A DNA stretch of 64,000 nucleotides from Verrucomicrobiota bacterium (GTDB taxonomy: Bacteria > Verrucomicrobiota > Verrucomicrobiia > Chthoniobacterales > Terrimicrobiaceae). The notes under the pieces are model-generated. The model was not told the origin of the DNA. It saw only the letters and a list, made by a program, of their open reading frames with translations, and did no database searches. The stretch is taken from positions 227,391 to 291,390 of the forward strand of contig JAFKMU010000047.1 of assembly GCA_017305195.1 (NCBI GenBank). Reading direction: 5' to 3'. Below, one piece after another: positions 27,158 through 35,635 of the stretch. Each line of letters starts with the position of its first letter. Position 1 is the first letter of the stretch. The translations under genes and the position numbers were made by a program.

Positions 27158-28183
27158 ATGATCATCCGCCATCTCTACATCTCCCCCGGCCACAATTATC
27201 GTGGTCATCATGGTGGCCCGGCAGGAGAGAATCCGATTCTTTCCGTGCCGCGCGTCGAGTGTGTGGCTGGGCGCGGCATCGTCGGTGATCGTTATTTTGA
27301 TTACAAACCGGATTTTAAAGGGCAGATCACTTTTTTCGAAAGCGAAAACCTTGTGCGCATGTGGGAAGAGCTGGCGATTCCGCTTGATCGGCGAGATCCC
27401 GCTGCCACCCGCCGCAATGTGATTGTCGAGGGGTTAAACTTGAGTGCTCTGATCGGACAGGAATTTGAAATTCAGGGCGTTCGTTTTCTAGGAACCGAGG
27501 AATGTAAACCTTGCTATTGGATGAATGGCGCGATTCATTCCGAGGCCGAAGAATGGATGAAGGGTCGAGGTGGGCTGCGGGCGAAAATTTTGAGCGATGG
27601 GATGATGGAGGTGAATTGCCAGTATGCCGCAGTTTTGCTGACCGGGGGCCAGTCATCCCGCATGGGACAGGACAAAGCGCAAATGCTCATCAGAGGTCAG
27701 CCTCTTTGGTCGAGACAGATGCAAATGCTTCGTTCCATCGGAAACACGGTGGCAGTTTCAGCAGGTCGGCAACCCGATTGGCTGCCGGATAATGCAGAGT
27801 GGGTTGCGGATGTGGAAGGGGTTAAGGGTCCTTTGGCCGGTCTACTGGCCTCGATCGCTTGGGCGAAGAAAAAATCGGCGACGCATCTGATTGCTGTGGC
27901 GGTGGATTTGCCGCACATGCAGGTGGAAGTTCTTTGTCAAATACTGGATAGATGTGCAGCAGGGCTCGGGGTGGTGGCGAAAACGAACCATGGCTACGAG
28001 CCGCTGGCGGCCATTTATCCAATCGAGGCGGAGTCCATCGTGCGTGTGGCGGCGGAGGCCAGACGTTGGAAATTGCAAGACCTTGTGGCCGAGCTGACGG
28101 AGAAGGGTCTGCTGACTGAATTCACTCCAGATGATGAGGCGGCCTTTCACAACATGAACTCCCCGACGGATGTTCCGCGATGA
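27158..28183 (+). CDS. MOSC domain - MobA-like nucleotidyltransferase fusion
   Basis: A 341-residue protein. Residues about 1-150 form a MOSC domain (VAGRGIVGDRYFDYK, RRNVIVEGLNLSALIG, GTEECKPCYWMN, GRGGLRAKI), a fold that handles sulfur or molybdenum cofactor. Residues about 155-341 are a MobA-type NTP transferase, with AAVLLTGGQSSRMGQDKAQM at the start, the nucleotide-binding loop. MobA attaches GMP to the molybdenum cofactor, giving the bis-MGD form needed by Nas/Nap-type enzymes. It opens the cofactor operon. Confidence 0.88.
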   Translation: MIIRHLYISPGHNYRGHHGGPAGENPILSVPRVECVAGRGIVGDRYFDYKPDFKGQITFFESENLVRMWEELAIPLDRRDPAATRRNVIVEGLNLSALIGQEFEIQGVRFLGTEECKPCYWMNGAIHSEAEEWMKGRGGLRAKILSDGMMEVNCQYAAVLLTGGQSSRMGQDKAQMLIRGQPLWSRQMQMLRSIGNTVAVSAGRQPDWLPDNAEWVADVEGVKGPLAGLLASIAWAKKKSATHLIAVAVDLPHMQVEVLCQILDRCAAGLGVVAKTNHGYEPLAAIYPIEAESIVRVAAEARRWKLQDLVAELTEKGLLTEFTPDDEAAFHNMNSPTDVPR

Positions 28184-28923
28184 TGGACTCCGGCATCCTG
28201 TTGGCGCTGGCCTTTTTTACGGCGGCTTTGCTCTACAGCAGTGTGGGGCACGGCGGCGCATCCGCTTATCTCGCCGTGATGGCCTTGGCTGCCTTCTCGC
28301 CCGAGATGATGCGCGCGTGCGCGTTGTGGATGAATGTGAGTGTTTCCTTGCTGGCGACGATTTTGTTTTTTCTGGCCGGACATTTTCGCTGGTCGCTTTT
28401 CTGGCCGTTTGCCGTAACGGCCCTTCCCCTCGCGTGGTTGGGAGGGCGTGTCGCCCTGCAGACAGATGGATTTTATTTGTTGGTGGGCGCGGCCCTAGTC
28501 GTGGCGGCTCTGCGTTTTTTCCTTCCGTTGCCGGTGAAAGATCCGCGCCATCTCTCGTTGACCACCTCCCTATGTGTTGGAGGGGCCATGGGATTGCTCT
28601 CGGGTTTGGTCGGTGTGGGGGGCGGCATTTTTTTAACGCCGCTGCTACTGCTGGCCGGATGGGCGCGAACGAAAGAAGCAGCCGCTGTTTCTGCACCATT
28701 TATTCTGGTCAATTCGCTGGCTGGTCTGGCGGGTATGGCTTCGGCGGGGCATCATCCCGCATTGCCTTCGGCTTTTCCTCTCTGGCTGGGCACTGCTCTG
28801 CTTGGAGGAATCATCGGAGCTTCCTGGGGCAGTCGTGTCGCCCGTCCCGTCTGGCTGCGGAACGCCTTAGGCGTTGTGCTGTTGGTAGCGGCGGTTAAGT
28901 TTGGAGTCCAGACCTTCGCATGA
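28180..28923 (+). CDS. TSUP (TauE/SafE) family membrane permease
   Basis: A 247-residue protein with about seven to eight helices in two related halves. The motifs SSVGHGGASAYLAVM and SGLVGVGGGIFLTPLLLL are the paired glycine-rich repeats of TauE/SafE exporters. The ATG overlaps the stop of the MOSC-MobA gene, and its own stop overlaps moaA. TSUP members carry sulfite, sulfoacetate and similar anions. Its place inside the cofactor operon suggests sulfur or oxyanion traffic linked to molybdopterin, which is inference; no modABC transporter is present. Confidence 0.82.
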   Translation: MMDSGILLALAFFTAALLYSSVGHGGASAYLAVMALAAFSPEMMRACALWMNVSVSLLATILFFLAGHFRWSLFWPFAVTALPLAWLGGRVALQTDGFYLLVGAALVVAALRFFLPLPVKDPRHLSLTTSLCVGGAMGLLSGLVGVGGGIFLTPLLLLAGWARTKEAAAVSAPFILVNSLAGLAGMASAGHHPALPSAFPLWLGTALLGGIIGASWGSRVARPVWLRNALGVVLLVAAVKFGVQTFA

Positions 28924-29900
28924 AAGACCCTTTTGGCAGAACCATCGATTATCTTCGGGTTTCGGTGACCGACCGCTGCAATGAGAAGTGTCTCTATTGC
29001 ATGCCCGAGGGCTACAAAGGGTGGGCGCAGCGGGAAGATCACCTTACATCTGATGAAATTGTGAACACGGTAGCGGTCGCCACGGAAATTGGTTTCCGCA
29101 AAATCCGAGTCACGGGAGGAGAGCCGCTCATCCGCAAAGACATAGTCGAAATTCTTGAACGCATCTGGGCACTGCCGGGCGTGCAGACGCTGGGAATCTC
29201 CACCAATGCCACGCGCCTCTCGCTGCTCGCTCCCGCACTTAAACAAGCCGGGGTTCGCTCGGTCAATGTTTCGCTGGATGCCCTCTCGCCCGAACTCTAT
29301 CGACACATCACGGGTGGCGATCTCCGAGTGGTGCTTGATGGCTTGGAAGCGGCCCGGCGACAGAACTTCGAAATCATCAAGCTCAATTGCGTACTGATGC
29401 GCGGCATCAATGAATCAGAATACCTGCCGCTCATTCGCTACGCAGCGGGTCGGCAGATGCCCCTGCGCTTTATCGAGCTGATGCCTCTCTCACGCACCGA
29501 CGTTTTGAACGAATTCAATTTTCTCTCGGTGCAGGAATTGATGCGCAGGTTGAGCCAGAGCGGGGAACTAACGCCACTGGTCGATTACCGCCCCGGCAAC
29601 GGCCCGGCGAGGTATTATGAATTTTTCAGCCCGGAGCTGCCAAAGCCCGCCCGGCTCGGGTTCATCGGTGCCTTGACCACGCCGCACTTTTGCGAAACCT
29701 GCAACAAGCTGCGTCTCACCGCAGATGGCAAGCTACGTCCGTGCTTGGGGCGAATAGGAGAAATTGATTTGCTGGCCTCGCTTCGTGCGGGCGGCGATCC
29801 GGCGGATGCCTTGCATGCCGCCATCGCCAACAAACCCGAAGACCATGAGTTTTTGCAGAACTATCAACCCAATCGCCCCATGACAGCCATCGGAGGCTGA
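28920..29900 (+). CDS. moaA: GTP 3',8-cyclase
   Basis: A 326-residue radical SAM enzyme that starts molybdopterin synthesis from GTP. The N-terminal cluster motif is CNEKCLYCMPEG. The second [4Fe-4S] cluster is held by cysteines in CETCNKLRLTADGKLRPCLG. The C-terminus ends in the expected Gly-Gly. RVTGGEPLIRKD and STNATRLS are also typical. Coupled to the upstream permease gene by ATGA. Confidence 0.95.
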   Translation: MKDPFGRTIDYLRVSVTDRCNEKCLYCMPEGYKGWAQREDHLTSDEIVNTVAVATEIGFRKIRVTGGEPLIRKDIVEILERIWALPGVQTLGISTNATRLSLLAPALKQAGVRSVNVSLDALSPELYRHITGGDLRVVLDGLEAARRQNFEIIKLNCVLMRGINESEYLPLIRYAAGRQMPLRFIELMPLSRTDVLNEFNFLSVQELMRRLSQSGELTPLVDYRPGNGPARYYEFFSPELPKPARLGFIGALTTPHFCETCNKLRLTADGKLRPCLGRIGEIDLLASLRAGGDPADALHAAIANKPEDHEFLQNYQPNRPMTAIGG

Positions 29901-29914
29901 CCGAGGAAACTTTT

Positions 29915-30154
29915 ATGCGTGTGCTCTTTTTTGCTCAAGCAGCCGAAATCGTGGGTTCTAGGGAGGAAGTGTGGGAAGAACCCCAACCTCTCACTGCCAG
30001 CGAATTTTGGGCCAAGCTGGTCCTCCGACATCCCGGCATGGAGCCGCTTCAAGCCCATTGTCGCTTGGCCGTAAATCAGCAGTTTTTATCCTACGGGGAA
30101 ACGATTTTACCCCACAGCGAAGTCGCGGTATTACCACCAGTCTCCGGCGGATGA
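29915..30154 (+). CDS. moaD: Molybdopterin synthase small subunit
   Basis: A 79-residue ubiquitin-like sulfur carrier. It begins MRVLFFAQAAEIVGS and ends PPVSGG. The C-terminal Gly-Gly is thiocarboxylated and donates sulfur to precursor Z. Its stop overlaps the start of moaE. No moeB-like activating enzyme gene is in the element, so the host must supply it. Confidence 0.92.
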   Translation: MRVLFFAQAAEIVGSREEVWEEPQPLTASEFWAKLVLRHPGMEPLQAHCRLAVNQQFLSYGETILPHSEVAVLPPVSGG

Positions 30155-30525
30155 CGACGAAAATTCAACTTTGCTCAGCGCCGCTTGCAATCGAAAGCCA
30201 GCCTCTTCCCGGATGCGGTGCCGTGGTGCGTTTTGATGGCGTGGTGCGCGGCCATGAGGATGGTGCCGCCATTGATGGGCTGCACTACGAGGCCTATCAA
30301 CCCATGGCCGAACAGGTCATGGAGCGCATCCTGCGGGAGCTGGCTGCGGAGCATCCCTGCGAACAAGTGATCGTCCTGCACCGGATCGGATTTGTGCCGT
30401 CGGGGGAGTCGGCCATCATTGTCGAAATCCAATCCAAACACCGCAGCGAGGCCTTCGCTTTGCTCACGCATTTCATGAGTCGTTTGAAACAAGATGTGCC
30501 GATATGGAAAAGAAACACAGCATGA
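30151..30525 (+). CDS. moaE: Molybdopterin synthase catalytic subunit
   Basis: A 124-residue protein; the ATG at 30151 overlaps the moaD stop. Typical MoaE stretches are GAVVRFDGVVRGHEDG, LHYEAYQPMAEQ, LHRIGFVPSGESAI and HRSEAFALLTHFMSRLKQDVPIWKRN. The lysine in the last motif corresponds to the region that contacts the MoaD tail. Coupled to moeA by overlap. Confidence 0.93.
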   Translation: MTTKIQLCSAPLAIESQPLPGCGAVVRFDGVVRGHEDGAAIDGLHYEAYQPMAEQVMERILRELAAEHPCEQVIVLHRIGFVPSGESAIIVEIQSKHRSEAFALLTHFMSRLKQDVPIWKRNTA

Positions 30526-31688
30526 TCGAAATTCAGCAGGCCCGGGAGACGATTCGCGCTAAGCTCGCACCCCGCTCGGCTGTTTCTCTTCCGTTGGAAG
30601 ACTGCCTTGGACGGATCACCGCGCAGTCCTTGGTGGCGGCCTTTGACGCGCCTGGCTTCGATCAAAGTGCCATGGATGGCTACGCCCTGGCTTCGACGCA
30701 GCGCGGCCCGCATCCCTTGCTGGAGCTGCGAGCAACTGTCGCTTCTCCACTCGGAGCCTGCCGGGTGGCGACCGGCTTCCCCGTTCCGGAGTGGACCAAC
30801 TGTGTGATCCCTCAAGAAAACTGCCAATTCGCGGACGGTGCCATTATGGTTCAGGAGGACTATCCGTTGGAAAAAGAACAGCACGTGCGCAGACGCGGCG
30901 GGTCATTCTCTGCGGGAACCGAAGTGCTGTCGGCAGGTGCATTGGTCGCTCCCGGCTTAATCGCCCTGGCGGCTTCCTGTGGCTGTGCGGAATTGCCCGT
31001 GCGCGCACCCGTCATGGCACTGCACATCGCAACGGGTTCCGAACTCATCACGCCGCCTTCGGAGCCCAAAGGCGGGCAAGTCTTCGACAGCAACGGGCCT
31101 ATGATCGCCGCATTACTGGCGGAGAGAAGGATTGGCTGCCAGCGGTTGATGACAGGCGATGATGCCGAACTTTTGTGCCGCACGCTGCAGGACTTTTCCG
31201 GAGATATCCTGCTCATTTCCGGAGGCTCCGGGCCGGGAGAACAGGACCACACCGTCCGCTCATTGGAAAAAAGCGGATTCCACATTCATATAGCCGGAGT
31301 AAGGAGTCGCCCTGGGAAGCCCCTGATTTTCGCTACTCGGGGCGACCAGGCAGCCTTCGGCCTGCCGGGTAATCCGCTGTCCCAATGGGTCTGCTTTCAC
31401 GTATTTGTGCAGACCGCGCTGGACCGATGGAATGGGGTGCCCCTCGCGGGTTTGATTTCCGCGCATTGCGAGAACTGGCGACAACCGAAAGGCGATGGAC
31501 GCCCCTCATGGACCCCGGGAACCCTCAAGTATGCCGAAGGCCTGGCCTGTGTGGAACCGCTTCCCTGGCAACACTCCAGCGACCTTCTCCCCTTGGCTCG
31601 CGCGACCGCATTGCTCTTCGGAGAACCGGATCCCGCGACCCAACAAATCCCGACATTGCTCACCCGGGAACACCCGAACCCTTTATGA
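30522..31688 (+). CDS. moeA: Molybdopterin molybdenumtransferase
   Basis: A 388-residue protein. I use the ATG at 30522 (overlapping the moaE TGA), which gives the normal MIEIQQARETI beginning; an ATG at 30504 is also in frame. DQSAMDGYAL, VFDSNGPMIAALL and ISGGSGPGEQDHTV are MoeA hallmarks. MoeA inserts molybdate into adenylylated molybdopterin. The overlap with moaC continues the coupled operon. Confidence 0.92.
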   Translation: MIEIQQARETIRAKLAPRSAVSLPLEDCLGRITAQSLVAAFDAPGFDQSAMDGYALASTQRGPHPLLELRATVASPLGACRVATGFPVPEWTNCVIPQENCQFADGAIMVQEDYPLEKEQHVRRRGGSFSAGTEVLSAGALVAPGLIALAASCGCAELPVRAPVMALHIATGSELITPPSEPKGGQVFDSNGPMIAALLAERRIGCQRLMTGDDAELLCRTLQDFSGDILLISGGSGPGEQDHTVRSLEKSGFHIHIAGVRSRPGKPLIFATRGDQAAFGLPGNPLSQWVCFHVFVQTALDRWNGVPLAGLISAHCENWRQPKGDGRPSWTPGTLKYAEGLACVEPLPWQHSSDLLPLARATALLFGEPDPATQQIPTLLTREHPNPL

Positions 31689-32128
31689 AACTCAGCCATA
31701 TCGATGACCAAGGAAAAGCCCGCATGGTGGATGTCGGGGGAAAGCCGATTCAGAAACGCACCGCCAAAGCCGTAGCGGAGTTGCACGGCTCGCCAGCCAC
31801 GTTGCAATTGCTCAAAGCAGGCAACGCGCCAAAAGGTGACGCGCTCGCCGTAGCCCGCATCGCCGGCATCCAGGCCGCCAAGCGCACCGACGAATGGATT
31901 CCCCTTTGCCACACACTGCCTCTGGATCAGGTTTTGGTGGATTTTCAAATCAAAGAAGACCGCATTGAAATCATCTCCACCGCCCGCACCCAATCCCGCA
32001 CCGGCGTTGAGATGGAGGCACTTACGGCGGTAACGGCAGCGGCGCTCACCCTCTATGACATGCTCAAAGCCGTGGACAAGGCCATGCGCATCGAGGCCGT
32101 GCGCGTTCTGGAGAAAACCAAAGAATGA
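31685..32128 (+). CDS. moaC: Cyclic pyranopterin monophosphate synthase
   Basis: A 147-residue protein with MVDVGGKPIQKRTAKA, WIPLCHTLPLDQV and GVEMEALTAVTAAALTLYDM, all conserved in MoaC, which makes the tetracyclic pyranopterin together with MoaA. The ATG overlaps the moeA stop, and its stop overlaps mog. Confidence 0.95.
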   Translation: MKLSHIDDQGKARMVDVGGKPIQKRTAKAVAELHGSPATLQLLKAGNAPKGDALAVARIAGIQAAKRTDEWIPLCHTLPLDQVLVDFQIKEDRIEIISTARTQSRTGVEMEALTAVTAAALTLYDMLKAVDKAMRIEAVRVLEKTKE

Positions 32129-32613
32129 AAATCGGGCGCATCACCCTCAGTGACCGCGCCAGCAGCGGCGTCTATGAAGACCTCAGCGGGCCGGAAATCG
32201 AGCGCGTGGTGCGTGAGTGCCTTGATCCCGATGCTGAATTCATCATTCGCCTGCTGCCTGATGAACAAAGCTTGATCGAACAAACACTCATCGAACTCAC
32301 CGACCAGCTTGATTGCGCACTGGTTATCACCACCGGCGGCACCGGACCCGCGCCCCGCGATGTCACCCCCGAGGCCACCCGTGCCGTGCTTGAAAAAGAG
32401 TTGCCTGGCTTTGGTGAAATCATGCGCGCCGCAAGTTTTCCGCATGTGCCCACAGCCATTCTCTCCCGCGCTACCGCCGGGGTGAGGGGCACCTCCCTTA
32501 TTATCAACCTCCCCGGCCAACCTCGAGCAATCGAAACCTGTCTGCAGCCATTAAGGCCCGCCGTTGCAAAATGTCTGAGCCTGCTACAACCCCAAACCTT
32601 GTCGGCACACTAG
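32125..32613 (+). CDS. mog: Molybdopterin adenylyltransferase
   Basis: A 162-residue MogA/MoaB-like protein: RITLSDRASSGVYEDLSG, ITTGGTGPAPRDVTPEAT and GTSLIINLPGQPRAI fit the family. It adenylylates molybdopterin before metal insertion. It is the last gene of the cofactor operon. The stop codon TAG at 32611-32613 appears to be the first three bases of an IS5-family end, so the natural C-terminus may have been slightly longer. Confidence 0.9.
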   Translation: MKIGRITLSDRASSGVYEDLSGPEIERVVRECLDPDAEFIIRLLPDEQSLIEQTLIELTDQLDCALVITTGGTGPAPRDVTPEATRAVLEKELPGFGEIMRAASFPHVPTAILSRATAGVRGTSLIINLPGQPRAIETCLQPLRPAVAKCLSLLQPQTLSAH

Positions 32614-33175
32614 GGCGTGTCGTCAAAATGATCTGAGCCAATCGAGGATGGAAGCGAGAAAAGCAAAGGCGAAAAAGCAGGAAGCTGTTTTGTCATAGCG
32701 AGTGGCCAAGCGGCGCAGGGCTTTGATACGCTGGAAGAAGTTCTCGACCCGATGGCGTTTGCGGTAGTAGCCGCAGAAAAGGCAAAGGGCGGCAGCGATT
32801 GGATCTGCGGAAACGCAGCGCGGGAGTTGCGCCGGGCCACCTGGTCGGCGAAACCATCGCAATCATACGCCTTGTTGGCGACTACGGTGACATCGTGGAG
32901 AGAGTCCATCAGTTGAGGAGTGGAGCCATGCTGGTCGACTTTGAAGTGGGTGGCATCCACGGAGCGCAACTTGCCGCAGGCTCCCTCAGCTAGGACGAGC
33001 AAAAGCGCCCCAGAATCCCGAAAGTGCCCAGCGCCGCCAGCGGGTGTAAACCGAACTCCACGGGACAAAAACTTCCGGCACATCACGCTATAGGCAACCT
33101 ACCCTTAAGAGAAAAATCATGGCTTCGATCATAAGCCGATGATCTTTGGGCGGACGCCCGCTCTGCTTCTTACAC
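32611..33175 (-). pseudogene. Degenerate IS5-family insertion sequence
   Basis: On the minus strand the frames spell a broken transposase. The N-terminal part reads GRPPKDHRLMIEAMIF near 33160-33110. The middle reads SVDATHFKVDQHGSTPQLMDS and TVVANKAYDCDGFADQVARR. In another frame the C-terminal part reads RVENFFQRIKALRRLATRYDKTA. At least one frameshift and a missing start make it inactive. The end next to mog begins TAGGGCGTGT, similar to the IS end at 63851. It separates the cofactor operon from the convergent nitronate monooxygenase gene. Confidence 0.85.
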
Positions 33176-34654
33176 GGGAGCTTCTTTTTCGAGTAGACGG
33201 CGGATCACATCGCAGGCGCTGTAGGAGTCGCGGCCGCGACGGGCGAACCCGTGAATGGTCCCGATATCATTTCCGGCCGTGAGCAAGGTCGGTTCCGGTT
33301 CCCCGGTTAAGCCGATCTGACCGAGATTCGCGGTAGCCAGCAAACCGTTGCAGACGCACTTCCGTCCCATGGTTTCTTCCAGCGTTCCGCCTTTCCGCAG
33401 AAAATCCTCCACGGGCTCTCCCGGGCATCGATACCCCGGAGTGCCGTCGGGTTTCCGGTAGGTTTGCCGCAGGTAGCCCAGATCGCACACACGCTGCCTT
33501 TTAGTATAAATGTCGTCTTCGGAAACGCTCCCTTCCAACTGCAGAATTTTGAGCGGAAACCCGGTGGGTGAAGCAAGGGGATCCGTAAAAACATGGGCCT
33601 TCCCAAGGCGACTTTTCTCAAAAAGTGTTTTTTTAATTTCGGTTGAAATTCCGGATTCTTTGCAAAACGCGAAGGCGGTCCCCACCTGAATTCCGACCGC
33701 ACCGAGCCGACGGGCTTCCGCGAGTTTGCCAGGTTGTCCGTACGAACCGGCCAGCCAGAAGGGTAGCCCGAGATCGCGAATTTTCTCGAGGTCGGGTTTG
33801 TCGCGGGGACCATAAATTGGCTCACCGCCCGGACTGAGTTGCAGGGGGCCACGGGGTGGGGCGACATGCCCTCCCGCCGTTTCGCCCTCCACCACAAAAC
33901 CGTCTACACGCCCATGGGATTTTTTCGCCAGGGTCAGGGCCAGGGTAGCGGACGCGACGATGCCGATAAAGGCGGGTCGTTTCAAACTAAGAACCAAATC
34001 CCCGCAAAATTTTCGGGGATCGAACGACGCATGCACCTCTTCTCCGGGGCCGGCTCCTGCCATATCCATCTTCAATTCGGCAGCATCTCCTTTTGCAAGG
34101 CAGTCAAGCACATGGGGAATGTGGCGAGGGATGCCAGCCCCCATCAGCACATAATCAACTCCGGCGAGCATTGCGCCAAACAAAGACGGCAGAGTCGGAA
34201 GCTGGATTTTTTCCAACAGATTGATTCCAACCAGACCACGGTGGCCCTCCTTGGCCAAAAAAACTTCCACGAAGTTCGCCGCAACCGTCAATTCCGTCAG
34301 TCGGGAACCCGGATGCAACGCCGGCAGGGGAGTGGGAATAAAGGGCGCAGAAAGCGCTTTGCCCCCATCGATAAAATACTTCGCCAGGATGCGAAAGGCG
34401 ACACCGGGAACCGGAAAATGCCGCAGGGCATGCCTGATTCTTCCAGAAGCATCACCCAGTTGCAGCTTGCGCGCCAGGACAGTGTCGAGGGCCGTTCCCG
34501 AGACGACGCCCAACTGGCCCGATCTCGACACCGAGCGTGCCAGCCGCCAGCCCGATACCGCAGCCCCCATTCCTCCCTGGATAATCAAGGGCAGAGAGGA
34601 TCGGCCACCGGACAGATGTTCCATCGCTTGCGAGTCGGCCTCACTTCGCGTCAT
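33170..34654 (-). CDS. Nitronate monooxygenase family flavoprotein
   Basis: A 494-residue protein of the NMO/2-nitropropane dioxygenase TIM-barrel family. PLIIQGGMGAAVSGWRLARSVS is the usual beginning. VDGFVVEGETAGGHVAPP and RLGAVGIQVGTAFAFCKES are FMN-binding regions. It is longer than classical NMO (about 330-380) and nearer to PfaD-like long members, so the substrate is uncertain. The stop codon lies at the edge of the IS5 remnant, so the last residues may have been altered. A perfect Fnr/Dnr-like box lies 114 bases upstream, tying it to anaerobic or NO control. Confidence 0.8.
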   Translation of the reverse strand: MTRSEADSQAMEHLSGGRSSLPLIIQGGMGAAVSGWRLARSVSRSGQLGVVSGTALDTVLARKLQLGDASGRIRHALRHFPVPGVAFRILAKYFIDGGKALSAPFIPTPLPALHPGSRLTELTVAANFVEVFLAKEGHRGLVGINLLEKIQLPTLPSLFGAMLAGVDYVLMGAGIPRHIPHVLDCLAKGDAAELKMDMAGAGPGEEVHASFDPRKFCGDLVLSLKRPAFIGIVASATLALTLAKKSHGRVDGFVVEGETAGGHVAPPRGPLQLSPGGEPIYGPRDKPDLEKIRDLGLPFWLAGSYGQPGKLAEARRLGAVGIQVGTAFAFCKESGISTEIKKTLFEKSRLGKAHVFTDPLASPTGFPLKILQLEGSVSEDDIYTKRQRVCDLGYLRQTYRKPDGTPGYRCPGEPVEDFLRKGGTLEETMGRKCVCNGLLATANLGQIGLTGEPEPTLLTAGNDIGTIHGFARRGRDSYSACDVIRRLLEKEAPV

Positions 34655-34767
34655 ACGAAAAGTTTGCAGCGCCCGCCGACAAAGGGCCGCTGGCGCGAGA
34701 TCGCACGGAGTTTAGGATTCTCTTCTTTTTTCATAACTTACTATTCCTGAAAAATTCAACGACCTCT

Positions 34768-34781
34768 TTGATCGCGATCAA
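34768..34781. promoter_or_regulatory. Fnr/Dnr-like box upstream of the nitronate monooxygenase gene
   Basis: TTGATCGCGATCAA is a perfect palindrome that matches the TTGAT-N4-ATCAA consensus of Crp/Fnr-type regulators. It lies between the end of nrdG (34804) and the start of the gene at 34654, on the correct side of the latter. Two Crp/Fnr genes are on the same element. Confidence 0.75.
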
Positions 34782-34803
34782 TAGTTTTGGTTCTGGTGCT
34801 GCT

Positions 34804-35433
34804 TTACGCGGGATTTTGAGGTGCGGTGGCAGGTGGGCGGCACGTTTGCCACTGCGTCGGTTTCGCGCCCAGGGCATGGAGTTGCCGCTGCAATTCGGAA
34901 CAGGCGGAACCATCGAGATGTGTGCGGGCGAGAGTGGTGCGGATCTGATAATCGACCTTCGAGGACAGCAGGAGACGCAGGGATTCCCTGACCGGGAGCC
35001 AGGCGCCGTCTCGTTGTGTGAGGGCGTCATATTTCCCGTCAAAGGGGGCCTTCACATCGAAGCCCACCCAATCGACCAGGGGCAACACAGCCGCTAGCCG
35101 ACCGGGGTACATTCCCGCCGTGTGCAGGCCCACCAGGAAACCGAGTTCCTTCACCTCCGCCATGGCACCGGGCAGCGCGGCTTGCGCCGTCGGTTCCCCG
35201 CCACTGAAGACAATGGCATCCAGAAACCCCTGACGCTCGACCAACCGTGAGAGGATGGCGGCCCATGGCCAAACTCCGGTCGTAAAGGCCTGCAAGTGCG
35301 CGTTGTGGCAATAGCCGCACCGCCAGGGACAGCCCTGGCAGAAGACCACCGCGCTGAGCTTTCCCGGATAGTCCACGGTGGTGAACGGAACAAATCCACC
35401 CACCGCCAAAGTCGCCCGCGCCGTCGCCGACAT
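34804..35433 (-). CDS. nrdG: Anaerobic ribonucleotide reductase activating protein
   Basis: A 209-residue radical SAM protein with GFVPFTTVDYPGKLSAVVF and the cluster motif CQGCPWRCGYCHN at about residues 33-45, typical of the TIGR02495 activase group. FSGGEPTAQ is also present. It makes the glycyl radical on NrdD using SAM. The ATG shares one base with the stop codon of the small glycyl-radical gene, so all three nrd genes form one operon. Confidence 0.92.
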   Translation of the reverse strand: MSATARATLAVGGFVPFTTVDYPGKLSAVVFCQGCPWRCGYCHNAHLQAFTTGVWPWAAILSRLVERQGFLDAIVFSGGEPTAQAALPGAMAEVKELGFLVGLHTAGMYPGRLAAVLPLVDWVGFDVKAPFDGKYDALTQRDGAWLPVRESLRLLLSSKVDYQIRTTLARTHLDGSACSELQRQLHALGAKPTQWQTCRPPATAPQNPA

Positions 35434-35612
35434 CAGGCGGCGCGGGCCACCGGCTCGGCCGCGTCACGTTCCTCCCGGAAATGCAGGCGTTCCCGGTGTT
35501 CGCTTTGCTTTCCGCGGTTAAATTGGGAGACGGGCCGGTGATAGCCCATCACTCGGGTCCAGATTTCGCAGCGGGTTCGGTCTTCGTCTCGGAGGAGGAT
35601 TTCAGTTTTCAT
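35433..35612 (-). CDS. Separate glycyl-radical domain of anaerobic ribonucleotide reductase
   Basis: A 59-residue protein beginning MKTEILLRDEDRTRCEIW. It contains RVMGYHRPVSQFN at about residues 20-32, the glycyl-radical motif that normally ends NrdD; Gly23 would carry the radical. The reading frame is independent of nrdD: its ATG lies 24 bases after the nrdD stop, in another frame. The next gene is nrdG. I believe similar splits exist in other bacteria, so this is probably a working two-part enzyme rather than a frameshift. Confidence 0.82.
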   Translation of the reverse strand: MKTEILLRDEDRTRCEIWTRVMGYHRPVSQFNRGKQSEHRERLHFREERDAAEPVARAA

Positions 35613-35635
35613 AGGTTGTTGGGATTGGAAAAGCG

